A DNA stretch of 64,000 bases from Argopecten irradians (taxonomy: Eukaryota; Mollusca; Bivalvia; Pectinida; Pectinidae). The stretch covers positions 19,868,864-19,932,863 of the forward strand of contig NC_091140.1 in NCBI RefSeq assembly GCF_041381155.1, in the 5' to 3' direction. Below are positions 14,301-29,100 of the stretch, in pieces. A model generated the notes under the pieces. That model saw only the letters and a program-made list of their open reading frames with translations. It was not told where the DNA came from and did not search any database. Numbering within the stretch: position 1 is the stretch's first letter; each line of letters opens with the position of its first letter. The position numbers and the translations under genes were made by a program.

Positions 14301-16100
14301 ATTTTCCTCAAGATACCGTAACCTAGTCACCATGACTCCTATCATGTGATCAGAAAATGACAACTGTAAGGTAACTACAAGGTCATTTCAGAGGTTTTAT
14401 TAGGCACGTGAACCCGTGCTATGGAATATTTCGAAATAGCATTATACAAAATGGTTATGATAGCAATTGATATAATTTCATAAGCATTTTGTCTGGTTAC
14501 TTTGATTTTTTATTTGAAACGTTGGGTGATAAAATTTCTGTTTTATTTTGTTAACCACACATCTATCTTTATCTTGGTTTATTTTTCAATTCTCCTCGGC
14601 TTAACCTGATGGATCTAAAGTCAGGTGTATTTAATAACGAAGTCAGTTTCTATTTCAAAAAAATGTCATCATTTGTTTGTGAGTATGTGAACGTGATCAA
14701 AACATCCATTGCTTCAAAAAGTCACGAAATGCAAGAAACTATGAACGGCTGTAAGAAACCCTGTAAGATTTAGAAGAATAGTTTCAAGTTTATTGTACGA
14801 TAAGTTTTGAAATAAATGTACAATGTACATAAAAAACATAAAGAACCTCATAAAACCTCTTTCTGCTAAATTGCATGTTTCTATATTTCAAGTACATAAA
14901 AACAGCAAGAACCGATATATTGGTATATTTAGTCGTTAACCCCCTCCTTGCTTCAGCATTGAACATAACTGTCGTGAACAACTTTTTTGCTATTGCAAAT
15001 AGGTTGCTTTAATGTATTGGAATGTAAACAATAACTCCGGAATCAACTTTGTATTACTACCTTGCGCCATACCAAGGTATTCTTAGTAATTAATTTTATT
15101 CAGATTTAACCGTCAGATTCGCACTGCACACAAGGGCCAATAACAGGTTTGTGCAAACAGATAAGCAACATTATTAAATTAGCATTGGTTTTCTTTTAGA
15201 TACATTGCTTACAGAGTTATTTAAAAACCTATTTACGGATAATGTGCTAATTAAATTGATTGGAAAACCATTGATCTGTTCCTGTTTAAAATATCAAATG
15301 TACGAAATATTACAAAACACGAGCACTTTATTTTTAAATACAGCTGTTTAATTCAATTTTATTTTAGATTAACATGAAGTGATATTTGCCTCATGTAGTT
15401 TTTAGTTTTTCCGCAGGTAATAAAATCACGTTCACGTTAGTTTATTGTAGAAAACTATTATTATCTTGATTCTATATACATAATGATACCATAGATGATC
15501 AGTATCAGTACATAAAATTAAGGTGTTATAATTGTATTGCGCCATACAATATCCTGAAGGTACTTAAAACTCAATGTTTACATGTCCCTAGAATTACCAT
15601 TATCAAATTGTGTTTAAAAGATCGCTGTTGGAAACTGTCTCTAGATGTTTAAGCAAAAAATTTACCTGACTAGTGTTGTACGATAACAACGTACATTAAT
15701 TTCACTTCTATTATTGATATAAGTTAACGTCAATTACGGTATAGACAATACTCGAAATGTCCTAAATGTATTTAAACCGTAACCTTTGTCGGTAGATATT
15801 TTGATTAGAGTTAGTACACTGCAATACAGCCAGCTACGTCAACACGTTGTCCACCTCCGTCAAACTGACCAACACTAACATGAGACAATGCAGAACACCA
15901 TCAGATAGGGCCCATCATTCTCCCCTCAAGGTATCACCAAGCAAGTCGTGTTCCATTCGAACGCACTCACCACCTCTGGCCTATATCAGCCATTGTTCCG
16001 TACCTCGTGACTCAGATTTTGGTATCTCGCGGGCGTTTGAAAATAACGTCAGTTCAATGAAGCGTTTTAGACTTTTCGAATTGTTTCAATATCTGTCCAG
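11391..16100. other. intergenic DNA between GPCR and modular gene
   Basis: AT-rich sequence with only short frames lacking family resemblance (for example 12149-12364 minus and 14790-14981 minus). The part next to 11391 must hold the GPCR promoter and 5' UTR, but I see no clear core promoter motif. Confidence 0.5.
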
Positions 16101-16107
16101 TATAAAT
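16101..16107 (+). promoter_or_regulatory. putative TATA box of the modular secreted-protein gene
   Basis: TATAAAT lies about 150 bp before a strong splice donor (CTCAG|GTAAGT, donor at 16249). A start about 30 bp downstream would give a 5' UTR exon of roughly 120 bp. Inferred from spacing only. Confidence 0.4.
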
Positions 16108-16130
16108 CAAACTCACAGTGGAATAACTTT

Positions 16131-16248
16131 CGAATACACACAGGTAGACAAACGCAGAACACTTTTCTTTGACAGAAGCTATTTAGAAGTAAGAAGGATG
16201 TGATTCTTGGTTTAACTTTTCGTATGAAAGCTGAATCTACAAACTCAG
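16131..16248 (+). other. exon 1 (5' untranslated) of the modular gene, start approximate
   Basis: The donor CTCAG|GTAAGTTTG at 16249 is close to consensus, and the next downstream acceptor in a good pyrimidine tract is at 17101, six bases before the initiator ATG. The 3' end is firm. The 5' end is set only by the TATA-like element. Confidence 0.5.
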
Positions 16249-17101
16249 GTAAGTTTGATTGCTACAAAAATATCATTTGATAAATTACACTATTACCATA
16301 TTATGCTTTTTTTGGGGAAAACTATTTCCGTTCATTTTTACTGAAATCATACAAAAAGAAATATGAAAATATTATATAAATCACTGCGATAATAACGGAT
16401 AACAAAAGACTTTATTTTGTTCTCATATCGTCGCAGACAGCTAGTTTTTATAACCTGTCTAGAATCCCAAGTTCCCTTGTTCTTTACTTAGGATTTACTA
16501 TGGATGTTTCTGTATGCTCTGAGTAAAATTTATGGAATTTAAGAAGTGGCATATAGCTAAGCAAATTGAACATCAATTGAGGGTATTGTAATTGCGAAGT
16601 AAACATGATCGTATATTGTTTTAACAAACCAAACCCTTAAATTGGTGTTTATTTCATCGCAATATACTGTAACAATACTTATTGTTGAGTTTAATCTAAT
16701 TTCGCGAATATCACAATGATTTTCAATTGATGAAAATAAATCGTCTTAAAAATGCTACAAATTCAGGTAAAACGCTTGTTTTTAAAAACTATAACTAGTG
16801 AAAATGTATTGGCGTAAGAAGCCGTTTGGCATGGGAACGTAAATCTAATTTCAATAGAAATGCCATGAAATTAAAGTAGAAACTTTTAAGACGTGCACTA
16901 TAATTATTTTATTTTGTTGCATGTAGGATCGAAGTAAGACACTTGGTCTTTCAGATTCCTTGTATGACATTATCTACATATTATTGTAAGAAAGTTTCCA
17001 TACAAAAATGAAAGATTTTTTTAAATTTTAAACATTGCCTTTAAACTCTGTCTAATAGTTCATTTAAATAGAAACTGTAATGAGATAGTCTTTATTTTCA
17101 G

Positions 17102-17186
17102 TCGACGATGCATCTATTTTTAACTACGTTAACCGTACTCCTACCAGGGCTTATTTATGCTGTTCCGATCAACCGGGAGAGTTTTG
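17102..17186 (+). CDS. exon 2: initiator and signal peptide
   Basis: The acceptor TTATTTTCAG is followed by six bases and then ATG at 17108. The first 18 residues, MHLFLTTLTVLLPGLIYA, form a typical signal peptide with likely cleavage after Ala18. The donor G|GTGCGT at 17187 leaves phase 1. A second GT at 17191 would break the frame into exon 3. Confidence 0.85.
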
Positions 17187-20100
17187 GTGCGTAAGCGACA
17201 TACAATTGTATATAACTTTCAACCATTGTTTACACATGTATCAGACAAATGCCTGCATCAAAATTTTACATAATTATAAAAATACCCAGTCATGTTACTT
17301 TATGATTTGACTACTAAATTATACTTATACGCTATACATAATGTTACATATCAATAATAAACATGTTATAACCTCTTTTATAGATTATTATGTTTATGCG
17401 TGTAACTACAATTTAAGCATAAGCAGGAACAAATCTCAAAATACATGCAAGTATAAATGTAAAAAACTGACATTATAAAGCTGAACATGGTACTATTTGT
17501 AAAGTGTAGCGTTATAATAACATTTCTCACGATTATCTCCCCTTCCAAGGTCTGAGATGCGATCGGGAGGTATCGCCAAAGGGAGATAACTACTTCGTGT
17601 TGCTGGTGTTTAACACTAAGATCGATATGCCGTGTCCACCCGGTACCCTGTATAACAAAGCCGTGTGTGACTGTGACCTTCCTCCTGTCGGTGAGCTTGT
17701 TACATACCATTATGTTATGCTGTTTGTGATGATAATGATTTCACTGATTTTGGAATATATCATATATATTGATATGCCATATATATTTATTGGAAAGATG
17801 AAGATTTTTCTTCTATAATTATATAACAATATACATGTATATGAATTATGTAAAATTATAATACCAGATTATTGCCCCTTATTTGAACTTTCTAATCGGA
17901 GAGACAATTATCATCAGGCCAAATATTTGCAATGATTTTTATATATTCTACAATAATGGCGAATCGTTGAGATATGCTTTAACTACCAATTCAGCTTTGA
18001 TATATCCTATGGTAAACTACTAGAAAAAAAGTTGTTTTTTATTGCCAGAAGGCATTTATACAACTATTGCATTGCGTTTGGATTGGTTATTTAGAACCAT
18101 AGAAAAGTATAATCTTTTAAGCATGTTGGGTTTATACAGAGGTGGTCCCTACGGCGGTTTGTTAATTTATTAACACCATCAACAAGATGTATCATCTCAA
18201 ATTTCAGGTCAGACAACAAGCAAACCTACTGTTACCCCGACCCAGTCAACGGCAAAATTAAACAACGTCATGACAGTTGCACCAGAACAAACATCAGAAG
18301 AGAAAATTATAACATCTACATCGGTGAAACCAACAACAGAAACAACAACATCAGTAACGTCCACTACAACCACACCGACAACAACAGAAATGAAAACAAC
18401 AACGACACCAACAACAACAATGAAGCCAACAACGCTTCCGACAACAACAACAACAACAACAACAACAACAGCACCAACACCAACGATTACTACGACGACG
18501 ACAATGAAAAGCACTAGCAAAACCACTATTACTTCTACCACTCCTAAGCCAACAACGACTTACAAAACGACAGAACCAACAAAAGCAACAACAACAGTCG
18601 CGCCCACAACGGAAAGTACGACTCCAGTGACTGTGCCCCCGTCGACCGACACCACAGGTATATAAATGTCATGTTCACTATCAAGTACAATTTAGGCTTA
18701 ATGAACACGACCCGCTTTGTCAAAATTACAGATCTTGCAACGTCTTATGAGATAACTAACAATGGAACCAGTTGTTTCAGGCGTGGTAGCGTTATTCCTA
18801 CTATTATGAATACACCAACTATACTTTAAAGTCACATTTTAATTCGTTAAAACCCAACTAGTTTAGGTAAAATTGATAGCGTTGAAAAAACTTTAATTCA
18901 CTTTCTGATTAATACCACCCGGAAGGCAGTGTAAACGCCAAATATGTTATGCATACTCGTGTTGATTGCTTCCTGTGTCATGCCACATTTAAAGATGCCC
19001 ACCGCCGACAAATGGTATTTTTTCACTATCAAAAACAGAAGAAGACGATTTAGTATTTTTTCTTCAGTTACAAAAGTTACTTACTTTACACCATTACCAA
19101 CATTGAAAAGTATGAGCTTCTAATTTTACTTCAAGTTAAAATTATGAAAAATTCCTTGGCACTATATCCTATATGGAATGAAGTACTGATTGCGCATGCA
19201 CCAAAGGCAAAAAAAATCATTTATATTATTTTTTGTGTTAATTAGACATATATATATATACGATAATACACCAATTATTATTCAAATAATGAATATCATT
19301 TATGCTCTGTCGGCGGTGGAGCATCTTTAAAGCATGTCGATTTTCCCTAGACGTACTTATATGTCGTTGCCAAATAAAACCTATTTAACTGATATATCAA
19401 AGGTGAGACATGGAATTTGTTTTATGCATTACACTCTTTAGATTATATCAACGTTCATTTGTATTTATATATTTTACACCATTACGCCATGACAAGGGAA
19501 ATCTCCCTTATACTGTCTGCCGTGCCCGATAAGGATATTCCCCGGGGGTTACGGAAATAACCACCGTTGTTCTGTATACCTGTATAGTCTGTTCCCCGGG
19601 GTGGTTTGTTGTGGTTTACAGAGATGTGTATCTGTTAGCATTGTAATGTTTACAAAATGAACGACGGTATGTATGTAGGAATGGCTCTATGACTCATATA
19701 AACTGAGTTTAATGCGATACATTGATTCCAGATGTACAGTCATATCATGTCCTGAATATTAATGTATTTGAATATTTCATATCAAGAATCCAATGACGCC
19801 GTATATTCTGTGCAGCAAACAAATCATTTCAGTTTTCTATAATGATAAATCGGATATATGTTACAACCGCTACAGTTTTTACCTTCACGTTGGATATTAC
19901 AAATACAATACTTAAGAAAGATCATTGATATTTGACTGCTTATTTTTTTTTTTTTTTTTTTTTTTTTTTTGAAGTTTGTTTAATTAATGTAATACTGTAC
20001 CCTCAGCGTATTTGTCTCTTTATATTTTTTAAAACTACTTTTTCTTCTTCTTTATTTTAAAAATAGATATATTTAAACAACACGACATAGACAACGGATA

Positions 20101-23100
20101 TTTGATCCGCAGAAATCATTTCAAATAGAAAAATATAATGTTTAAAATTATGTATTTCTTGATATGCATGTATAGTCAAGTTCACGTATTTTCACATTTC
20201 TGTGTACATTCATAATGTGCGATTTTTTTGTTTTGACATTGTTTACTCAGATGATGCCTTAAATGTTGTATACTTTGACAAAATAACAACTGATTCTATT
20301 ATTGTTGTTTTTTAAAGAAATTATTTAGTATCGCGAGACCAAAATAATTTTCAGAATAAGGATAAAGAGGAAGATGGCATCCATGGTATATTAGATAACA
20401 TTTAGTGTTCTCTAACAGGAGGTTCATTAAAGATAATCATGTACAATCTGATTAAAACCATGCAATACTTTTCACATTTTTAAATTTCTTTATTATTTGT
20501 CTAGTTTTTAATATAATAGGTCAAAGGTTATGTTTTTCTGCATTCATTAGTATGTCCATTCAGGGCCGACGGGAATGGGTTTATTGAAAATATCCCTGGA
20601 TTTGGAGATATTTACAGCGAGTGTGGAAGTGGGTTGGAATTCATTCAGTTCAAATGTGGATGTTTCAAGAAAGGTATATGAGATGATATTTGATATGTAT
20701 AATTAATGTACAGGTTATGTAGTTATCGTTTGGGTTGATACATGTATATCAATACCATTATAAGTTTAAAAAAATGTACAACAAAACAGTATCCCAGTCC
20801 TGATACATGTAAATTGACCAATCGTCAGACGTACATAACCATGCGTCGAGCTCGCACGCGCTCGTTTTTGCATCAATTGTAGGAACTAACTTTAATTCGT
20901 AACATACACAAAAATGCACGTGCAGTTTGATCGACAGTTAGTGATCAGGCTATTTGAATGCATGTCTCTCGTTTTCATTTAAAATAAAATGTTTCATGCT
21001 TCAAACTATTAATACAAAACTGCTAATCCGCATTAAGGACCAGAACAACACAGTTTTGTCAGAATATAGTCTGTACCTGTTGATATTACTCCAGAATACA
21101 TGGCGATAATAGATAATGAGGTGTTGAACAACATCACTGTAACCCTTTGATGTCCCACCTATTAATGCCTAAGTAATGTCATGTGAGAATATGCGATTAT
21201 ACCAGTAATTGGCGACTTGCTCATAGAAATCAATATTCTTTGAAATACCATTATCTATATTTGCTATTTACTTTGAAGGTGTGTTTACTGATCCCACATC
21301 AACACCGGTTACCACGGACACAGGTAAATATACTTGGAATTTGTATCACTTAGCAAAAAATCTGCAAATGTAATGGTGCAATCATGTTTTAGTGCAAATA
21401 AGATCTGGAACATATAACCCGAAATGGTAAATTTGCGCAATTACTATACTGACTAAATTAATAACAATTCATCCATGTAACCCTGGCACGAAAAAGTCTA
21501 AAACAAGATTACCGGTAAAATATTACTTTAATGCATAATTCATATGGCTCCCTTTACTTAGATACGGAATTTACAAACAATATTTTAATAACAATGTCAC
21601 AATATATCAATTACGTCAATAATGTCAATTGTCATTTTAATATATGGTAAATACTTAGAGAAAAAAACATCAATTATTATTGAGCTCAGCTACACTTGTC
21701 CAGTTCCACACTATTTAAAAGAGTAACCAGTGGACCCCAAAAGTTTTCATATACTAATGCGTTTTGATTCAAAATAAAAAAATGACAATATACAAGATAG
21801 TAGCAGCACCATGATTTAATCTGAAAATCGATAAATCACTGTCTAATAGAAACAATGCTTGGAGACCATTTATAAATGTCTAAACGGTATAGAGCTAAAT
21901 GCTTCTGAAGTGAAAGTGTCATCAATATCTAAGATATGAGATTCATGAAATTATCTTAGGATTATGTTGTTTGTAAAAAGACGTATCTATGAAGATTAAC
22001 AGAGAGCGACACTCAATTACGATGTCATACAATATACCGTTATTTGATTCTTTTCATGTACATCAAAGAATCAAACTACTTTCCCATCCGAAGTATCTTC
22101 AGGCATATGATTGGTCAGTTGTTATCTTCTGAACTTCTTTCAATTTTGCAATGACGATGTTCTATTAATTCTGCAAATCTGTCTATTCAGTGTGTCGTTC
22201 CCGAAGACAAGGAACAGGCTACGTGGAGGATACTCCGGGGATAGGGAAGGTTTGGCATAGCTGTGGAAAGGACCAACTTTTCCTGAACGCTGCTTGCAAG
22301 TGCGTTCCAAAAGGTAAGCTTGATTAATGATCATTGACTCATGTCGGCCGATTGTCTTCACGGTCGAGTTCCAGAAGGTGTTCCAACTTTATAACTGTAG
22401 GTTTTTTTTTAAATCATTCCCAGCCTTAATACTTACAAATAAAATGTATTTAATTTACTAGTAACCGTTTTAGATGTTCAATCTTTTTTTTACTACAGAT
22501 CAAATGACAGAAACAGAGCCAACGACGAAAGGTGTGTATAGAATTTCTTGTTAACCCGCTTTATTACACACAGAAAAAAAGTTCTTTACTTATCGACATA
22601 CCATTTTTTGTTGTCTATAGCGCTGATCGATTTGATGTCAATCTGCCTAGAATTCAAAGGTTCTAAAAATTGCAATGGGTAATATTGAGTTTGAATTACT
22701 TTCAACTTGATCGAAAAAAAAAGAAATTTGTACCATGTTCATAGACATTTCCAATAGTAAGCGTGAACGTACTACGCGCGCGGACTCGGACGCGTACCAG
22801 GCGATTTCTGGGGATCGTCTCTAAAGGAAAGTTGCATTATTTGTATTTGCAATGAACGTAATTTAAAACAGGGCTCTGAATTTATTAATTATAATAGAAT
22901 CAATTTTGAATTATAATTCAGACATTCTTCAGTCATTACGTTGTTTTGTCAGTATAAAATTGAGACCGACTTGCAATGTATTATACTTCATACACGATAT
23001 GCAGATTACATACGTTGCAGTTGATATTGTACCTCATGTTATAAATTTGCATGTGATCAATCGTATTTTCTCTGACCGCCCATCTCTCACACGAAATCCA

Positions 23101-26100
23101 CCCACTTTCGATAATATAATGTAGACAAACTTGTTTCTGTGTAGTACAGGCAGTACATTTATGCCTACATACAATGTTCGTCTTCACTTCTGAACATTTA
23201 GTATCAACCATTAACAAGCATTTACTAATAAATGTAAAGTAATATATTTTGTGATATAAAACAATAATTAATACCCCGCAATTTACTGGATTCTCTATAT
23301 ACGTAATTTGATTGCGGTAAGAGATTCCGTCGGCTAATGGTGTCGTAAAACTCAACATTCCAAAATATGCGGTGTGTTTTCTTTCGTATGTCGTACGATC
23401 ACACAACTGTGTATACTCCTGCCAAATAATCAACAAACTATTGTATTCAAGTTTAAGTCCATTTCAGATTCATTTCATTATTGACGACGTTGAAAAGATA
23501 TCAATTGCCACTGAGGAAATAGTAGATCAGTTAAAGTTCAACGTGTTAGCCAATCAGAATGCGTACAAAGTTTATACAGTACCCGACAACCTATTCATCA
23601 TGAGCAATTAGCTTTATGTCCACCAAGAGGTCAAACTGTATAGATCTATAGGCACACTTTTGTACCATCCTAGGAACACAAGTCAACAAACTGTCGACGT
23701 TTGTGAAGTTATGGCTTTCAGACAAAATAAACTGTTTTCGTAAAACATAACAATAACTATCGTCACCAATGCTATATCGTAGGTTTGAATGGCTCGCTCA
23801 GTGCACGTGATTGTTACCGTTTGAACTCGCATATTATAATAATACATTCTTACCGTGCGTGTAGCAGTGAAGTATGGGTGTCTGTTAAATGCCAATAACA
23901 GATAGAGATTTATGTGGGTAGACGTAAGATTTACTGGCAAAATTCAAACAATCATTAGTGTTAATGCAATGGTAATGAAGGCAATTAATTGTTTCTGACA
24001 TCTAGCATACAAAACCATTGTTACAAATATCTATCATATATTTCTTTCAGCAGAGATTCAGTAATGTATTATGCTTTAATTACTTTAAACTGAAACCCAT
24101 ATCATTTTACCGATATTGCATGTATTGATAGATTTAGTCAGATGAATTTTGGTCTTCAGGTACATTGCACTGTGGTTTAATCGTAAGTCATAATCACTCT
24201 TCACATCATACCCTGACAACCGTAATGAAATATAATCAAAAAGTTATTGCAGGTTAAATACCATTAATTTATATATGGTTGTATAAATAATCTCTTTCAT
24301 TTACCAAAACTTAAAATAAGTAGTATACTAGTAATGTATGCGTCATTTATAAATATTGATGTTAGGTATGTATAATGTACATTGTCTGAGATTAGGTAGT
24401 ACATAATGTATGTAAATCTCAGGCGTTGTGAAAACTCAAATGTTTCTAAAGAAATCCTGATATCGGTTTTTTTTCGGGATGAATATGATCTCAATAATAA
24501 CATTTTCCTATTGTTCATTTGTTTTTTACAGATTTTATTTTGAGACGACCCCAAGAAATCGCCTTGTACTTGTCCGAGTCCGCGCGCGTAGTACGTTCAC
24601 GCTTACTATTGAAAATGTCTATAATACCCGCTCTTCTCTTCCATAATATACTAGAGCAACTGGCTTTTTGGACATTGCAATGCAATTAATTCAAACAGAT
24701 TCTTTCCTTACTTGTGTTTATGTCATTAGTTTATCTTGTGATCTCTATAGATATTATGACACTTCAATTTTCATTCAGATATGATTACATCTACAACAGC
24801 ATCACCCACTACTACTGCTGCTACCACCATTTCCGAAAGTACAACACAGGACAACACTGCCCGTAAGTATGATGTTTTAAAACCACTGTATATCGTGACA
24901 TTTACGCTGGTTCATATCTTCACAAACTGAAGTAAATACGCGCAAATTAAGAATAAGTAGTTTTAAATTTTCGCGTTCTGACTTTTAGGACTTATATGAG
25001 TCAACTAATTTTCGATATTTTGCAAATACAATTTTCGTGATAATTTCGATGTTCGCGAAATCGCGGAAATATCATCCTGCGAGGTTAGCTGGTTACTCAG
25101 TAATTCAAAGACACTGAAGTTAAACATACCAGTCGGCACTATAATCAATTGATTCTTTGATATCTGGTTTACATAAAAATAATAAGATAAAAATAACAAA
25201 TATATCTTAATATCTTACTTATCGTCTCTGTCTTTATTGAGATAGATTTTAAAAGAAATAATATGCTACACAATTATGATTGTTGTATATATGACATGTT
25301 TAAAACTTTTAGGTTGTAATGATCGTATCAAAGAGGCTAATGGATTCAAAGAGTACAATATCGTCATAATGGACTGGGTGTTCTATGAGTGTTCCCCTTC
25401 ATGGGTGTTCAGTCTCAGTCATTGTGACTGTGTGGATCCAGGTATGTGGTATATTCTATGAAGACCATGAATATTTCAGCATTTTTTAGATGGTTTGAAT
25501 GCTAATATAATATAAGATACGGTCAGTCTAATAGACAGGGTTATCTCAACCCAAATGTAAGATTTTGGCAGGTAAACACGAGGCTTGCAGAGTGTTGACC
25601 GGTCATAATGACACACTTGAAATTATAGTAGTATCCAAGCATTTTCATTGCGCTTCATCATAGAAACCTGTAATGCGGTACATGTAGCCTTAAGACGATA
25701 TCATCAACTTGTCTTGTTATTTCCCTTGCAGCCACGGGATAACCCTTTATAATAAAGTAAATGCATCATCATTGATGACAATATTCAAATTAAGCAACGA
25801 ATGCAAATTAATTAAGATAAAACTAGACGAATGGCAGCGTATCAGTTTTACCTCTTACAATATACAATAATTATTACACACTGGATATATATTTACTTTC
25901 AAATTGATATTTTGCTTTAATCGCTGCTTAACGACTAATTATCTCTTACATCCCCCTAATAATGTGTACAGTACTTTACTTATGTATACTGGATACTTAT
26001 TAAAATTGTCATTTTCCTTTGATCTCTGATTCACGACTAATAAGGACACGATCTTCAAACCGATCGGATGTCAGTATCAATAGTAACGGAAAGTGTCGTC

Positions 26101-29100
26101 GCCTGTCTGTGACAACAGGAATAAAATCAATAAATCAATCATCTTTTTGTAATAGAGATTAATCGTGCAAGGAATTCAGCTTTATCTAAAACTCATTAAG
26201 ATGTACATATGTGGTTATATATGTTTCCCTGTTTTTCATTGAAGGAACAAATCCCGTTCCACCACGCGGACCACCTAAAGGTTTGTATATGTATGGTACT
26301 ATTTTACTTCAAAGACCATAAACTAGATCATATTTTGCATCATCCTCAATACTATAGGAGTTACTATCACTGTATGACTATGTCATAACAAAACTGGATA
26401 TGTGAACGACAACAGATGAAACAGGTAGTTTGGACCTTTGAAGTATTTTGTCCATGCTATTCAAAGACAATGATATTGTATTTCATGTTATGTATATGCA
26501 ATACTGTAACATTTCATATTATTCATAGACTTTTGTTTTACTATTTCATGTTATCCATGTACAATGTTGTATTATCCAATGCTGTTCAATGACAATGCTT
26601 TACTATTCCTTGTTATACATAGATAATGCAATACTAGTATATATGGTAGGTATGCGACTCAGTGTTTCAAGACATTAGATCACATTTGATATTTATAATT
26701 AATTTATTGCATTCATACTTCGATGTATACAATTTCATTTCATAATTGTTTCAAAATAATGTAGATCTGCACTCTGATACCATTTAAATATTGTTTCATC
26801 TAATGCAATCCTTTCATAATAATCGCAATAGATCGTGACAACATCTTAACAAATCAGTGTTCAAAGGGAAGTAACTCATTAACTCATCTTCAAACGAGAT
26901 TCGGGTTAAAGTCTTACTATGCGCTTATTGTTATGAACAGTTTGTATGTAAACTGTAAGTCACATCAATTCGATTGAATTTAATGGATTGTTTATATGTA
27001 CTTTCATAATTGTAAACTTACTTTTGCGCACTTTATAATCAAACTAAACTCGCGAAAGGTTTCAACTATTACATTTTAGTTTTCTACGTTATATTTGAAA
27101 TATTTCATTGCAATCATCCGCTAATGTTAGTATTCGTAAGCTTTTTTAATTTCCTAACGTACGCTGTTTCCATTATTTTCAATTTGAAAAATGATTAATT
27201 TCATTGGGTAAATTTGTACTTGTGTGAACATGTTGTATTATATAAACCTTGTGCTTATGTTACAGAAGTTGTTTCGACTTTATCTAATCTTCCAATTTCA
27301 GTTAGTTTCTTTTATCTGTTACATGTAATACCGTTCCATTTATATCCAGATTGTAGCAATTTTGAGATAAAAGGAACAGGATATATTGAGCACATTGCTA
27401 ATTTTGGAGCTGTATATCACAACTGTCCCCCAAACCAGATATTCAGCATGAGAGTATGCGATTGTACAGGTAGGTACTATATATATGTATTTTAGACACG
27501 TAAAATAAATCACGTAATATCTTTGAGTTAATGTCGGAGATTTATTTCGTCTTTTTATTTGCATTGCAAAATTACTATACAGCATCGGAATAGTTTGTTA
27601 GATATTTGAAATAATTTATTTTTAGGTGATTTTATTTGTGAAATATTGTTAGAAGATTTACAGAGAAAAAGATAGAAGTTTATATTATTCTATTAGTGAT
27701 AACACTGAAGTATCATAAGTACTTTTAAAAATTTGATAACAACTATCTACCTTTTGCTAATTTAGCTGGGTATATTTATATACTTTTACTCCATTAACTA
27801 ATTATTCATGTTTAGGTGGTGGCAGTGAACATACAGATGGACATACTAGAACTGATACTATTAGATTAACGGACGCAAACAAAGTCGGTAAGTAATTACT
27901 CCGAAATTCAAATAATCTTGTGTTAAATGAAAATAATAAAAACTGTACGTCTGTCTTAATTTTCGGAATACATGTTTAACATCTTTTAATTAAAATAGCG
28001 GTATCATTTTCTATTATAGCCTTACAAAAAGGTCTTCAACATAACAAATGTTTAGTTTATGTGAAAAAATATCAATGAAATCATTAATCATTATGATTTA
28101 TATTACATCGGTAATTTAATTTCAGTTTTTTGATACTGCTTGAAAATGAAACAATATTTTCATTTAATATTAGTTCAACATATTATAAGTCAGCACTATG
28201 ATAAGATCATACACTAATGTAACCTGTTATTTGGTTGCAGATTGCAGTTTCGAGGCGCAGGGAGACGGGTATATAGAAAACGTCCCGGGGGTAGGGGATG
28301 TATACTATACATGTGCAAATAATCACAGATTCGTCAATGGACTTTGTCGTTGTATAGATAAAGGTAAATTTGATTTCTTTGGCGATAATCATCATAACAG
28401 AATCCTCAAAGTCACAAACACAGACTTTTGAGGGTCTACACATTGCAGCACTAAATTTGTTTATTTACTTTTCATTGTCATTCCTTTTTGGTATAATTTT
28501 GTTAAAATGAAATTGAGTATCAATAACAATGTATAATTTATGTTTTGTTTAACAAAACTAGATACGATTGGTATTCATGTATTTATCAATTATCGTCATA
28601 TTACCACCATATTTTATTCTAATCTTGAATTCTTTTACTGTAGGTATAACGGTTATTGATGAGACAAACAACAATCCGAAAACTACACTCAGCCCCACTG
28701 CAACTTCCAACAGAGCAGGTTGGTTAAAATTTCCAAAATACATTCCAGTGTGTACCTTTTCGATAGAGAATCATTTGGTCCTTCAAATAAGTTTGTCTTT
28801 GACATAAGTCTCCGCATATGGCATAGCAAGAGACACGCGCCTTTCATCTGTCAAATTTGTTTCGAAAATACATAATGTCACTTGCTAGTAGAGAGTGCGG
28901 CGAAAGCGCCGAAGGCCAATTCGTGTAGCGAACACTTGTGACAGAGGTGTCTCGGTATCGTTAATCTATGTCAATCATTTAAAAAGAAGCTATACTTTGA
29001 AAAAATTCGAAATGAAAACATTAGTGAAATATGAACATTCCAATTTATTCTTAAAATACCTGAATCTTTACTTAAAAGCCGTTTAACGTGACCATTCGCT

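Noticed and set aside
15847-16203. 118-codon frame before the modular gene
   Set aside because: It begins with a non-ATG codon, has no family resemblance and overlaps the inferred promoter and 5' UTR.
18209-18541. Valine-rich frame on the minus strand
   Set aside because: It is the complement of the ACA/ACC-rich Thr exon 4.
22981-23436. 151-codon minus-strand frame inside the TIR element
   Set aside because: No transposase motif, low-complexity composition and no splice support.
26403-26427. Possible 9-base micro-exon (ATGAAACAG) in intron 11
   Set aside because: The acceptor lacks a pyrimidine tract, and the known exons already join in frame.
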